In this document: piece after piece, positions 1 to 6,319 of the stretch | Position numbering within the stretch: the first letter of the stretch is position 1 | Layout: each line of letters starts with the position of its first letter | Assembly (NCBI RefSeq): GCF_016680995.1 | Contig: NZ_JAEQMG010000155.1 | Span: forward strand, 1 to 18,391 | Length of the DNA: 18,391 nucleotides | Reading direction: 5' to 3' | Origin: Ruminococcus difficilis | GTDB taxonomy: Bacteria > Bacillota_A > Clostridia > Oscillospirales > Acutalibacteraceae | Made by a program: the position numbers and the translations under genes | Notes under the pieces: model-generated | The model's input: the letters and a program-made list of their open reading frames with translations, nothing else | The model's database searches: none | What the model was told of the DNA's origin: nothing

Positions 1-1128
1 GACGGAACGCACATCAAAGCCAACGCCAACACCAAGAAAAAGATCAAGGAAGAAGTGCCGGTTGCTGCAAAGAGATATGCCGATGAGCTTCTCGAAGAGA
101 TCAATGAGGACAGAGAAGCACACGGAAAGAAGCCGCTTAAGGCTGACGGAGATAACAACGATGATGACAATACGCCCTCAAAGCCTAAGAAGAAAAGAGA
201 TAACACTTCAAAAAAGAAGCTGAAAAGACGTAAGAAGGAAGCAAAGAAGAAAACAAAAGAAGTCACCAAAAGCACCACCGATCCCGAGAGCGGATTATTT
301 GTAAAGGGAGAGCATAAAAAGCAGTTTGCATATGAAGCGCATACAGCCTGCGACAAGAACGGCTTTGTACTGGAAACAGAAGTAACCCCCGGCAATGTAC
401 ACGACAGCGTAGCTTTTGACGATGTATATGACAAAGTAGTAGAAAGACATCCCGAAGTAGAAACCATCGTAGCAGACAGCGCATACAAAACTCCGCACAT
501 AGCAAAGAAGATATTTGATGACAACAGAGTATTAGATACCGCATACAAGAGACCTCAGACAAAGAAAGGCAACCATCCGTACTACGAATATGTGTATGAT
601 GAATACTATGACTGTATTATCTGCCCGGAATACCAAATTTTAAATTACTGCACAACCAACCGTGACGGTTACAGAGAATACAAGAGTAATCCGGAGATAT
701 GCAGAAACTGTCCGAGCAGACATTTATGCACTGCTTCAAAGGATTGTGTAAAAACGGTAACCAAGCACATCTGGCATGAGTACATAGAACGGTGCGAGGA
801 TATTCGTCATACGCCTGAGTACGCAGAACTATACAAAGAGAGAAAAGAGAAGATCGAGAGAGTATTTGCAGACGCAAAAGAAAAGCATGCTATGCGATAC
901 ACTCCCTACAGAGGCTTGAGCGCAGTTACCAACTGGGTCAGGCTTAAGTTTGCTGCCATGAATCTCAAAAAGCTGGCGCTATGGAAAGCGAAGAGCAAGA
1001 AACACCACTCTCCTGACCCTTTTTCAGCTCCTATTTCAGATTACTGTTTACATTTTTTAGAAATCTTAATGCAAATAATGAAGCCATGTTCCGACTTCTG
1101 CCGAAACATGGCTTTTTCTACAGACTGA
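1..1128 (+). CDS. IS1182-family transposase, 3' part (5' end outside window)
   Basis: The frame is open from base 1 and reads DGTHIKANAN at once, the conserved block holding the first catalytic Asp of IS1182-type DDE transposases. The second Asp is in VADSAYKT (codon at 475-477). The Glu is in IERVFADAKEKH (856-858), so the DDE triad is visible although the N-terminal domain lies off the left edge. A Lys-rich, highly charged segment (about 160-300) follows the first Asp. A Cys cluster (CIIC, CRNC, C, C at about 610-760) sits before the Glu, as is usual in this family. The enzyme would cut and join DNA at the ends of its element. A GTG at 55 could be read as a start, but the upstream in-frame motif shows the gene begins earlier. 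Codons are more A-rich than in neighbouring genes, consistent with transfer. No frameshift is seen. The element's right inverted repeat could not be identified. Confidence 0.93.
   Translation, partial: DGTHIKANANTKKKIKEEVPVAAKRYADELLEEINEDREAHGKKPLKADGDNNDDDNTPSKPKKKRDNTSKKKLKRRKKEAKKKTKEVTKSTTDPESGLFVKGEHKKQFAYEAHTACDKNGFVLETEVTPGNVHDSVAFDDVYDKVVERHPEVETIVADSAYKTPHIAKKIFDDNRVLDTAYKRPQTKKGNHPYYEYVYDEYYDCIICPEYQILNYCTTNRDGYREYKSNPEICRNCPSRHLCTASKDCVKTVTKHIWHEYIERCEDIRHTPEYAELYKERKEKIERVFADAKEKHAMRYTPYRGLSAVTNWVRLKFAAMNLKKLALWKAKSKKHHSPDPFSAPISDYCLHFLEILMQIMKPCSDFCRNMAFSTD
1081..1118 (+). terminator. hairpin inside the last transposase codons
   Basis: A perfect 10-bp stem, AAGCCATGTT (1081-1090) with AACATGGCTT (1105-1114), is followed by a short T run. 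It lies within the coding region, 12 nt before the stop codon, so it would form in the mRNA 3' end. Terminator-like hairpins at the ends of IS genes are common; this assignment rests on the stem and T run only. Confidence 0.55.
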
Positions 1129-1163
1129 ACGGATACACCAAAAGGTGTATCCGTTATTATTTT
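1128..1163 (+). terminator. intrinsic terminator after transposase
   Basis: A perfect 12-bp stem, AACGGATACACC (1128-1139) with GGTGTATCCGTT (1144-1155), has an AAAA loop and is followed by ATTATTTT. The stem begins at the last base of the transposase stop codon. It could also mark the right end of the insertion element. Confidence 0.75.
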
Positions 1164-1236
1164 ACCTATAATCTGCAAGCCGAAAGGGACTTGAAGGCGA
1201 GCTTCTGTTGACGCGTTTTGAGATCATATCAGCATA

Positions 1237-1265
1237 AAAGGGATCGACATTATGCCGATCCCTTT
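1237..1265 (-). terminator. terminator of the C39-like protease gene
   Basis: A 10-bp stem, AAAGGGATCG (1237-1246) with CGATCCCTTT (1256-1265), lies just downstream of the minus-strand gene ending at 1286. Read on the minus strand it is followed by TTTTAT. Confidence 0.75.
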
Positions 1266-1285
1266 CTCTATCCTTGATTTATTCT

Positions 1286-2062
1286 TTATTCCAATACGAT
1301 ATACTGGCTGCCGAGCTGTTCAAAGCGCTTTTCGCACAGTGCTTTCTCAAAATGCGAGGTGGTGCCGGCGACGGAATCGGAAAAGTAGTACTCCCGCTCA
1401 TCATAACCGACAAGCACCAGACAGTGCTCGTGCAGCGGCCATGTGAACGAATCGCCCAACTTATACTTGGCGTTCTCGTCGACGTAATTGACCTCCCAGG
1501 TATCATGCGGAACGGGCTCCTGCATATCGGTCGTCGCCCATACCGCCACAGGCGTACCGTTGACGATATACTCGCGGCACAGATCAGCGAGGGTACCGCC
1601 CTCATGAGCGACCGCCTTCTGCTTCGACTTGACGTCGGAGAGATAATGATTCATGCACTTCGCCATCGCGGGCGCATAGATCCCCCAGCCTGCGTAAGCG
1701 GTACCGGCGAAGCCCGAGTTCATATCGGGACCGTACATATGCCCTTCGCCGTCATCGAAAACATAGTGGACGTCGAGATAATTATTTGCGAAGCTGAACT
1801 CGTCGATATCGTAGCCGTAGCTCTGGAGCAGCGCCGTCACGGCATGGGTCTCACAGCCCGCCTTAAGCTCGTCCTGCTGCTTTGCGGGTACGCCCTCGAT
1901 CATGTAGGATGACGGCATCGGGTCTTCGGTCGCGACGACCGCCGTATCCGGAGTCGCTTTCGTTGTTGAATGTCGGCTGCTCAGTCCGATCGCCGTTCCC
2001 GCCGCGAGAAGCACGACGACCGCCGCGCCGACAGCGGCGATGCGGATGGTTTGTTTCTTCAT
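1286..2062 (-). CDS. membrane-anchored or secreted C39-like cysteine peptidase
   Basis: The 258-residue protein starts with a Lys-containing N-terminus and one hydrophobic segment (about residues 6-27), either an uncleaved anchor or a signal peptide. A Thr/Ser-rich linker follows. The remainder looks like a peptidase C39-like (papain-fold, Peptidase_C39_2) domain. The candidate catalytic Cys is C70 in KAGCETHA; the His is H211 or H213 in LHEHCLVLVGYD; the Asp is D229 in FSDSVAG. Bacterial proteins of this type are extracytoplasmic thiol proteases, or inactive relatives, of mostly unknown substrate. There is no ABC transporter or double-glycine leader gene nearby, so a bacteriocin-export role is unlikely. 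The gene stands alone with its own promoter (2104-2132) and terminator (1237-1265). The start is the first Met, 42 nt downstream of the -10 box, with only a weak ribosome site. The family call is good; substrate and activity are unknown. Confidence 0.8.
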   Translation of the reverse strand: MKKQTIRIAAVGAAVVVLLAAGTAIGLSSRHSTTKATPDTAVVATEDPMPSSYMIEGVPAKQQDELKAGCETHAVTALLQSYGYDIDEFSFANNYLDVHYVFDDGEGHMYGPDMNSGFAGTAYAGWGIYAPAMAKCMNHYLSDVKSKQKAVAHEGGTLADLCREYIVNGTPVAVWATTDMQEPVPHDTWEVNYVDENAKYKLGDSFTWPLHEHCLVLVGYDEREYYFSDSVAGTTSHFEKALCEKRFEQLGSQYIVLE

Positions 2063-2103
2063 AGTATCACTCTATCATTTGTTTTCTGTCAAATACCATT
2101 TGC

Positions 2104-2132
2104 ATTATAGCATAAAGCCGCGATTTTTTCAA
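2104..2132 (-). promoter_or_regulatory. promoter of the C39-like protease gene
   Basis: On the minus strand, TTGAAA (2127-2132) and TATAAT (2104-2109) are separated by exactly 17 bp. This is close to the housekeeping sigma consensus and gives a leader of about 35 nt. Confidence 0.75.
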
Positions 2133-2141
2133 GTATTGCAA

Positions 2142-2184
2142 AAAGCCCCCGAAAGGCAAGTCCGTCTCGCTTTTCAGGGGTTTT
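2142..2184 (-). terminator. terminator of the alcohol dehydrogenase gene
   Basis: A long imperfect stem pairs 2142-2157 with 2169-2184, including CCCC/GGGG and GAAA/TTTC blocks. It lies 15 nt past the minus-strand stop. A-rich sequence on the + strand left of the stem (GCAAAAAG) gives a T run on the minus strand. Confidence 0.7.
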
Positions 2185-2199
2185 CTTTTCAATAACGGA

Positions 2200-3366
2200 T
2201 CACAGGCTCTCTCTCAGGATCCTGACGACTTCGTCGCGGGTCAGCACCTTGTAGCCGCCGTCGAGAATGATCGTCGCGTCGGCGATATCCTCGATCACAT
2301 CCTCGCTCGCGCCGAGCTCGGTGATGTTCATCGCAACACCGATCTGCTTCATCCAGTTCTCAAGCGCCTCGAGACCCGCCTCGGCGAGCTCGCGGTCGCT
2401 CTTGCCCTCGGGATTGACGCGCCAGACCTCGGTCGCGAAGCGGGCGAACTTCTTCTCCCCGTAGGGCATGATGGTGCGGTAATACGGCAGAGAGACCGCG
2501 GCGAGCGTCATACCGTGAGTCGCGTCGGTCACTGCGCCGACCGCCTGACCCAGCATGTGTACCATCCAATCGGTGCTCTTTCCGCGGGAGATCAGGGTGT
2601 TGAGCGCCCATGTAGCCGACCACATGATGTTGGAGCGGGCTTCATAATCCTCGGGGTTCTCCACCGCGATCAGGGAGCTGTGGACAACCGAGCGCATCAG
2701 CGCCTCGGCAAGATAATCGCTGGTGTTATCATCCTCACCGGAGAAATACTGCTCACAGATATGGTTGAAGATATCGTAGATGCCCGCGACCATCTGTCGC
2801 TTAGGCAGGCTGAAGGTGAACTTCGGGTTGAGGATCGAGAACTTCGGCATGACTTCCTCGCCGAACACATGACCGATCTTGAGCTTCTGCTCATGATTGG
2901 TGATGACGGCGCCGGCGTTCATCTCAGAGCCGGTACCCGCCATGGTAAGGATGCACGCGACGGGAACGATCTCGCAGTCGGGCTCCTCGAAACGAACATA
3001 ATACTTCTCCCAAGGATCGTCGTCACAGTGGACGGAGACCGAGACCGCCTTGGCGTAATCGCAGCAGGAGCCGCCGCCCATCGCCAGCAGCAGATCGACG
3101 TGGTTCTCGCGGGCGATACGGACGCCCTCGCGGAGCTTCTCGACCGTCGGATTGGGCATAACGCCCGCATCCTCGACGACGGTCTTGCCGTTCGCCTTGA
3201 GGATCTCGACGACCGCGTCATAGATGCCGTTGCGCTTGACAGAACCGCCGCCGTAGATCAGCTGGACGGTCTTGCCGTACTTCGGGAGCTCCTCGTTGAG
3301 ATACTGCAGCGAATCGTCGCCGAAATAGAGCTTTGTCGCGTTATGGTAACTGAAATTTCCTAACAT
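2200..3366 (-). CDS. iron-containing alcohol dehydrogenase, YqhD/BdhA type
   Basis: The 388-residue protein has the usual length and layout of group III iron alcohol dehydrogenases of the YqhD/butanol dehydrogenase branch. These reduce aldehydes to alcohols, generally with NADPH, in the cytoplasm. The N-terminal Rossmann-like half shows YGGGSVKRNGIYD (about 38-50) and AMGGGSCCDYAK (about 95-106), which bind the nucleotide. The metal ligands are D198 and H202 (YDIFNHICEQYF), H270 (DWMVHMLG) and H284 (DATHGM). Their spacing matches the D/H/H/H set known in YqhD. The gene is monocistronic, with an AGGAGG site (3373-3378) 6 nt before the ATG, its own promoter (3398-3426) and terminator. A role in fermentative redox balance or aldehyde detoxification is inferred. 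The actual aldehyde cannot be told from sequence. Confidence 0.93.
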   Translation of the reverse strand: MLGNFSYHNATKLYFGDDSLQYLNEELPKYGKTVQLIYGGGSVKRNGIYDAVVEILKANGKTVVEDAGVMPNPTVEKLREGVRIARENHVDLLLAMGGGSCCDYAKAVSVSVHCDDDPWEKYYVRFEEPDCEIVPVACILTMAGTGSEMNAGAVITNHEQKLKIGHVFGEEVMPKFSILNPKFTFSLPKRQMVAGIYDIFNHICEQYFSGEDDNTSDYLAEALMRSVVHSSLIAVENPEDYEARSNIMWSATWALNTLISRGKSTDWMVHMLGQAVGAVTDATHGMTLAAVSLPYYRTIMPYGEKKFARFATEVWRVNPEGKSDRELAEAGLEALENWMKQIGVAMNITELGASEDVIEDIADATIILDGGYKVLTRDEVVRILRESL

Positions 3367-3397
3367 AAGTTTCCTCCTAGTATCGTTTTATGGATTC

Positions 3398-3426
3398 ATT
3401 ATATCGAAAATAACAATATAGCGCAA
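3398..3426 (-). promoter_or_regulatory. promoter of the alcohol dehydrogenase gene
   Basis: On the minus strand a perfect TATAAT (3398-3403) sits 17 bp from TTGCGC (3421-3426). The -35 box matches only its TTG. The leader would be about 25 nt and includes the AGGAGG site. Confidence 0.55.
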
Positions 3427-3507
3427 GCGGTTTTACACAGGTGAAGCCCGCCAAAAAATCCGCTGAAACTTTGTATAATATGCATAGTATCAGTCTAGAA
3501 AAAGGGC

Positions 3508-3536
3508 TTTTCTTTTCCTCCGTTTTACGCTATAAT
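3508..3536 (+). promoter_or_regulatory. possible promoter of the rhodanese lipoprotein gene
   Basis: A perfect TATAAT (3531-3536) lies 17 bp after a poor -35 (TTTTCT, 3508-3513). It would give a leader of about 95 nt that contains the hairpin region at 3545-3605. A second TATAAT at 3474-3479 has no recognisable -35. Confidence 0.4.
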
Positions 3537-3544
3537 CACAAGAA

Positions 3545-3605
3545 AGCGCTTTGCGCTCATTTCGCATAGCCGTCGCTCGTTGTAGCGAAGCAACAAACTG
3601 AGCGG
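3545..3605. repeat. structured intergenic hairpin region, possible dispersed repeat
   Basis: AGCGC/GCGCT (3545-3557) is a small hairpin. CGCTCA (3554-3559) pairs with TGAGCG (3599-3604) around an inner GTTG (3579-3582)/CAAC (3591-3594) or CGCT/AGCG stem. The region is non-coding and sits between promoter and gene. Compact nested inverted repeats like this suggest a REP-like dispersed element. One copy in this window cannot prove that; a leader structure is the alternative. Confidence 0.4.
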
Positions 3606-3639
3606 GCATATAAAGTTAAAAAACGACAGGAGCGTACTC

Positions 3640-4050
3640 ATGAAAAGGATCACCGCATTATTACTGAGCATTCTGCTGATACTTACGCTGGGAGCGTGCG
3701 GATCACAGAACAAAACAGAACCGACAGCAACCGCCCGCACCTACCAACAGATCCCGATGGATATCGCGAAGCAGATCATCGAGACTGAGACCGGCTACAT
3801 CCTCCTGGATGTTCGTACCCGCGAGGAATTTGCCGAAGGTCATATCAAGGGCGCCATCTGCATCCCGAACGAGGAGATCGAGACAGCCGATCTGAAGGAG
3901 CTGCCCGACAAGGAGCAGCTGATCCTCGTCTACTGCCGCAGCGGCAGACGCAGCAAGGAAGCGTCACAGAAGCTCGCCGACCGGGGCTACCTCAACGTCG
4001 CGGAGTTCGGCGGGATCATCGACTGGCCCGGCGAGGTCGTGAAGGACTGA
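3640..4050 (+). CDS. lipoprotein with a rhodanese-like domain
   Basis: The 136-residue product begins with KR, a hydrophobic stretch and a lipobox (LGAC, Cys20). It is therefore predicted to be exported, lipid-anchored and exposed on the outer face of the membrane. From about residue 38 it is a single rhodanese fold: LLDVRTREEFAEGHIKGA, then the active-site loop YCRSGRRS with Cys99, then LADRGYLNV and a final GGIIDWPGEV. Single-domain rhodaneses carry sulfane sulfur on the loop Cys, and the intact loop implies activity. The in vivo donor and acceptor are unknown. The ATG has an AGGAG site (3628-3632) 7 nt upstream. The gene is alone on the plus strand and ends at a strong terminator. Lipoprotein rhodaneses recur in anaerobic Firmicutes, so the fusion is not unique. 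Confidence 0.9.
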   Translation: MKRITALLLSILLILTLGACGSQNKTEPTATARTYQQIPMDIAKQIIETETGYILLDVRTREEFAEGHIKGAICIPNEEIETADLKELPDKEQLILVYCRSGRRSKEASQKLADRGYLNVAEFGGIIDWPGEVVKD

Positions 4051-4067
4051 TCCATCCGACATAATAT

Positions 4068-4124
4068 AACACCCCTTCGGTACAGCCGGCATTTACGGCA
4101 CGGCACAGCCAAAGGGGTGTTTTG
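4068..4124. terminator. shared terminator between convergent genes
   Basis: AACACCCCTT (4068-4077) pairs perfectly with AAGGGGTGTT (4112-4121), followed by a T run on the plus strand. On the minus strand the hairpin is followed by ATATTAT, so it may also stop the convergent DUF218 gene ending at 4159. The loop is long (34 nt) and contains a GCCG-rich secondary hairpin. Confidence 0.75.
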
Positions 4125-4158
4125 TATTATTTATGAGTATTAAGCCGGCAACGCTTTG

Positions 4159-5658
4159 CTACAGGATATAGGCGACTCCGACAACGATCGCGGCGATCAG
4201 CGCGACGATCAGCAGATGGCGGATCTTCTGGTCAAACAGCAAGCCGATAAACTCGCGAATAAAGGCATTCGGGAAGAAATACCACTTTGTCTTAGCGGAG
4301 ATGCCCTGCGCCTTGAAGCCGTTTTTGTCCGCGAGGATATAGCCGCGGAAAATATGGTAGTTCGTGGTGGAAAAAGCGATCTTCTGCTTCTCAAAATCAT
4401 CAGTATCGTCCATGATGCGATCACGGGAGAACTGCATGTTCTGGAAGGTGTTCACGCTCTTGTCCTCGCGCACGATGCGCTCGGGCTCGACGCCCTGCTC
4501 GATCAGGTAGCGTTCCATCGCCTCGCCCTCGGAGATGATCTCATCACTGCCCTGACCGCCGGAGGGAACGAAGCGCGCGTGCTTACCGGTCTCTTCAAAC
4601 TGCTTCTTCTCAAAGCTCAGCGCGCTGTCGACTCGTCCGCGCAGCAGCGGCGTGAGTGTTCCGTCCCTGCGGATCGCACAGCCGAGAATGATGATATAGT
4701 CGCGGTCGAGCGGCGGAGTGTGTCGTGTAGAGATAAAGGCACAGGCTGAGGTCGAAAGCAGCATGCACTCGAAGTAGGTCACGACGAAGCTCATGATGTT
4801 GCGAATATGCCATATCAACGTCGTATTTCCAAGAAGATTAATATGGAAAAGTCTGTAATTGAGCGAAAAAACCAACGCCAAAAGCCACACAACACTGATC
4901 GCGATACCCAGCGCGTTCACCGGACGGAAGCCCTCGTGACGGAGCAGCCAGATATTGCTGACCGACAGCGCCACTGCCATCACCAGCATGACCGGCAACA
5001 TCAGGACAAGGAACCATTCGCCCGTCTCCGTCAGTAAGCTGACCAGCGCCGAGAAGGAGCCGACCACGTTGTTCATCCACTTATAGACGATGATCGCGAG
5101 AAGCACAGCGAGAAACAGCGAGATACCGCCGTAAGCAACCATCGAATAGGAGTAATCGCTCTTTTTGTAACACTCGTAGAAGGAGTACAGCATCACGACG
5201 AGTACCGCCGCGATATAGCCGAGGAACAGCCATATGACGACCTCGTACCCGCTGAAATTCGTATTATAATCCCTGTGCTCGATGATCACGCCCGTCATGG
5301 TGACATCCACATGAGAGTTTTTTATACGGTTGGGCTTTCCTTCCTCATCGTACGTCGTTATCGTAATGTCAGCGCTGCCTTTTTTTACGGAGCTCAGCTT
5401 GATAATCAGCTCCTGCTCATCGGAAAGCTCCAGCGACTCAATACGCACCACACCTTCGGGCTCGGCAGCGACCTCGGTGTCGTTGAAATCCGGCCCGGCC
5501 TCATCGGTAAAATAAGTGAATGTATGCATATCATAACGATCGCCCACGATATCCATATAACGAATCCCGAAAACGATAAGAACGACCGCAAGGATGTTAA
5601 GAAAGATAAAGCGACGTTTGATTTTTCGCCGTTTCTTCACGCGTGTATTTTTCGTCAT
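4159..5658 (-). CDS. polytopic membrane protein with DUF218 (YdcF/ElyC-like) domain
   Basis: This is a protein of about 499 residues. After a basic N-terminus comes one membrane segment (about 18-33), then an extracytoplasmic part of about 100 residues rich in beta-strand-like sequence. Five further membrane segments lie between about 140 and 310. Then comes a DUF218 domain (about 320-440): DYIIILGC, LTPLLRGRVDSAL, PSGGQGSDE, SEGEAMERYL, EDKSVNTFQN and FSTTNYHIFRG. A last membrane helix closes the C-terminus. DUF218 proteins (YdcF, SanA, ElyC) are linked to envelope integrity and some bind nucleotides; the reaction is unresolved. The large N-terminal membrane module is typical of the longer Firmicutes versions. 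Two starts are possible: the ATG at 5658 used here, or an in-frame GTG at 5667 giving three extra residues (502 aa). Neither has a strong ribosome site. Confidence 0.85.
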   Translation of the reverse strand: MTKNTRVKKRRKIKRRFIFLNILAVVLIVFGIRYMDIVGDRYDMHTFTYFTDEAGPDFNDTEVAAEPEGVVRIESLELSDEQELIIKLSSVKKGSADITITTYDEEGKPNRIKNSHVDVTMTGVIIEHRDYNTNFSGYEVVIWLFLGYIAAVLVVMLYSFYECYKKSDYSYSMVAYGGISLFLAVLLAIIVYKWMNNVVGSFSALVSLLTETGEWFLVLMLPVMLVMAVALSVSNIWLLRHEGFRPVNALGIAISVVWLLALVFSLNYRLFHINLLGNTTLIWHIRNIMSFVVTYFECMLLSTSACAFISTRHTPPLDRDYIIILGCAIRRDGTLTPLLRGRVDSALSFEKKQFEETGKHARFVPSGGQGSDEIISEGEAMERYLIEQGVEPERIVREDKSVNTFQNMQFSRDRIMDDTDDFEKQKIAFSTTNYHIFRGYILADKNGFKAQGISAKTKWYFFPNAFIREFIGLLFDQKIRHLLIVALIAAIVVGVAYIL

Positions 5659-5692
5659 TTGGCTCACACCGTTTCCATAAATTTACCTTATC

Positions 5693-5721
5693 ATTGTAGC
5701 ATTTTCGGGTGAAGGTTGCAA
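5693..5721 (-). promoter_or_regulatory. promoter of the DUF218 membrane protein gene
   Basis: On the minus strand TTGCAA (5716-5721) and TACAAT (5693-5698) are separated by 17 bp, placing transcription start about 20-30 nt before the gene. Confidence 0.6.
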
Positions 5722-5755
5722 CCGCTTCGGTCAGATTTTCAATAACAATCCTGTA

Positions 5756-5829
5756 ATACTAAGTATCCATTAAACGCTTTAACAAATTTATCGCAATAAA
5801 TGTTAAAGTGTTTTAATGATACTTAGTAT
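5756..5829. repeat. 74-bp near-perfect inverted repeat, candidate miniature element (MITE)
   Basis: ATACTAAGTATC at 5756-5767 is the exact reverse complement of GATACTTAGTAT at 5818-5829. The match continues inward through ATTAAA/TTTAAT and TTTAACA/TGTTAAA with small bulges, leaving a short A/T-rich centre. The arms are about 28 nt. The outer 11 bases of each arm are themselves palindromic (ATACT-A-AGTAT). A TA dinucleotide lies at both ends (5757-5758 and 5827-5828), as expected if a Tc1/IS630-type enzyme had inserted it, but the palindromic ends make this ambiguous. The repeat is separate from the G/C-rich terminator just to its right and has no coding capacity. Confidence 0.6.
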
Positions 5830-5836
5830 AATATAG

Positions 5837-5861
5837 AAGGGGCTGATCTTCTCAGCCCCTT
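5837..5861 (-). terminator. terminator of the galT-GH2 operon
   Basis: AAGGGGCTGA (5837-5846) pairs perfectly with TCAGCCCCTT (5852-5861) around a 5-nt loop. It lies 6 nt beyond the end of the last operon gene. The minus-strand tail (CTATATT) is only moderately T-rich. Confidence 0.7.
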
Positions 5862-5866
5862 TACGT

Positions 5867-6319
5867 TTATGAAAAATCTGTCAGCATTTCATCAACGAGC
5901 TGCGCCGCGCGTCGACAGAGTTCGGGACAGGGGCGCTTCCTGTAATACGCCGCCGTTCGTTCCTCGGGATCGCCGCCGTCGGTCTTTTGCACGCCCGAGA
6001 GCAGCTCGCGGCATACGATTGAGCCCTGCTCCTCGCGGAATCGTCGCGCAAGCTCCTGTATCAGATGATAATGTGCCTTCTTCGCTTCGCGGTCATCGGG
6101 ATCGGAATAACCCTTCAACAGCCCGAGCACCATCGAAGCGCCGCTGACAGCGCCACAGACCTCGCGCAATCTGCCTAAGCCGCCGCCGAACGACGAGCTC
6201 AACCGCAGGGCGGTATCGTCGTCGAGTCCCGTGAGATCGGAGAACGCGAGCAGCACGCTCTGGGCACAGTTATAACCCTGTCGGAAGTATTCCTCCGCGA
6301 GACTGCCGTGATCCGTCAT
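5867..6319 (-). CDS. C_GCAxxG_C_C family protein (possible redox protein)
   Basis: The 150-residue product has the family's spaced cysteines: GYNCAQSV (C18), EVCGAVSGA (C55, the CGAxxG part), IVCREL (C103) and CPELC (C131 and C135). The family is widespread in anaerobes, and its Cys pattern suggests redox or metal binding, but no reaction is established. No signal peptide or membrane segment is seen, so it is likely cytoplasmic. The ATG at 6319 is preferred: it overlaps the upstream glycosidase stop as ATGA and has GAGGTCAAGG just upstream. An in-frame start 18 nt earlier (6337) lacks this logic. The overlap implies translational coupling to the GH2 enzyme. Why a Cys-motif protein is tied to galactoside breakdown is unknown. 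Confidence 0.87.
   Translation of the reverse strand: MTDHGSLAEEYFRQGYNCAQSVLLAFSDLTGLDDDTALRLSSSFGGGLGRLREVCGAVSGASMVLGLLKGYSDPDDREAKKAHYHLIQELARRFREEQGSIVCRELLSGVQKTDGGDPEERTAAYYRKRPCPELCRRAAQLVDEMLTDFS

Noticed and set aside
1274..1912. 212-codon plus-strand frame
   Set aside because: It is antisense to the C39-like protease, which has a signal segment, catalytic motifs, promoter and terminator.
1286..2062. bacteriocin-processing C39 peptidase
   Set aside because: There is no ABC transporter domain, and no double-glycine leader peptide or bacteriocin gene nearby; a generic C39-like thiol protease fits better.
3474..3479. perfect TATAAT on the plus strand
   Set aside because: No -35-like sequence lies 15-19 bp upstream, and the TATAAT at 3531 is better placed for the rhodanese gene.
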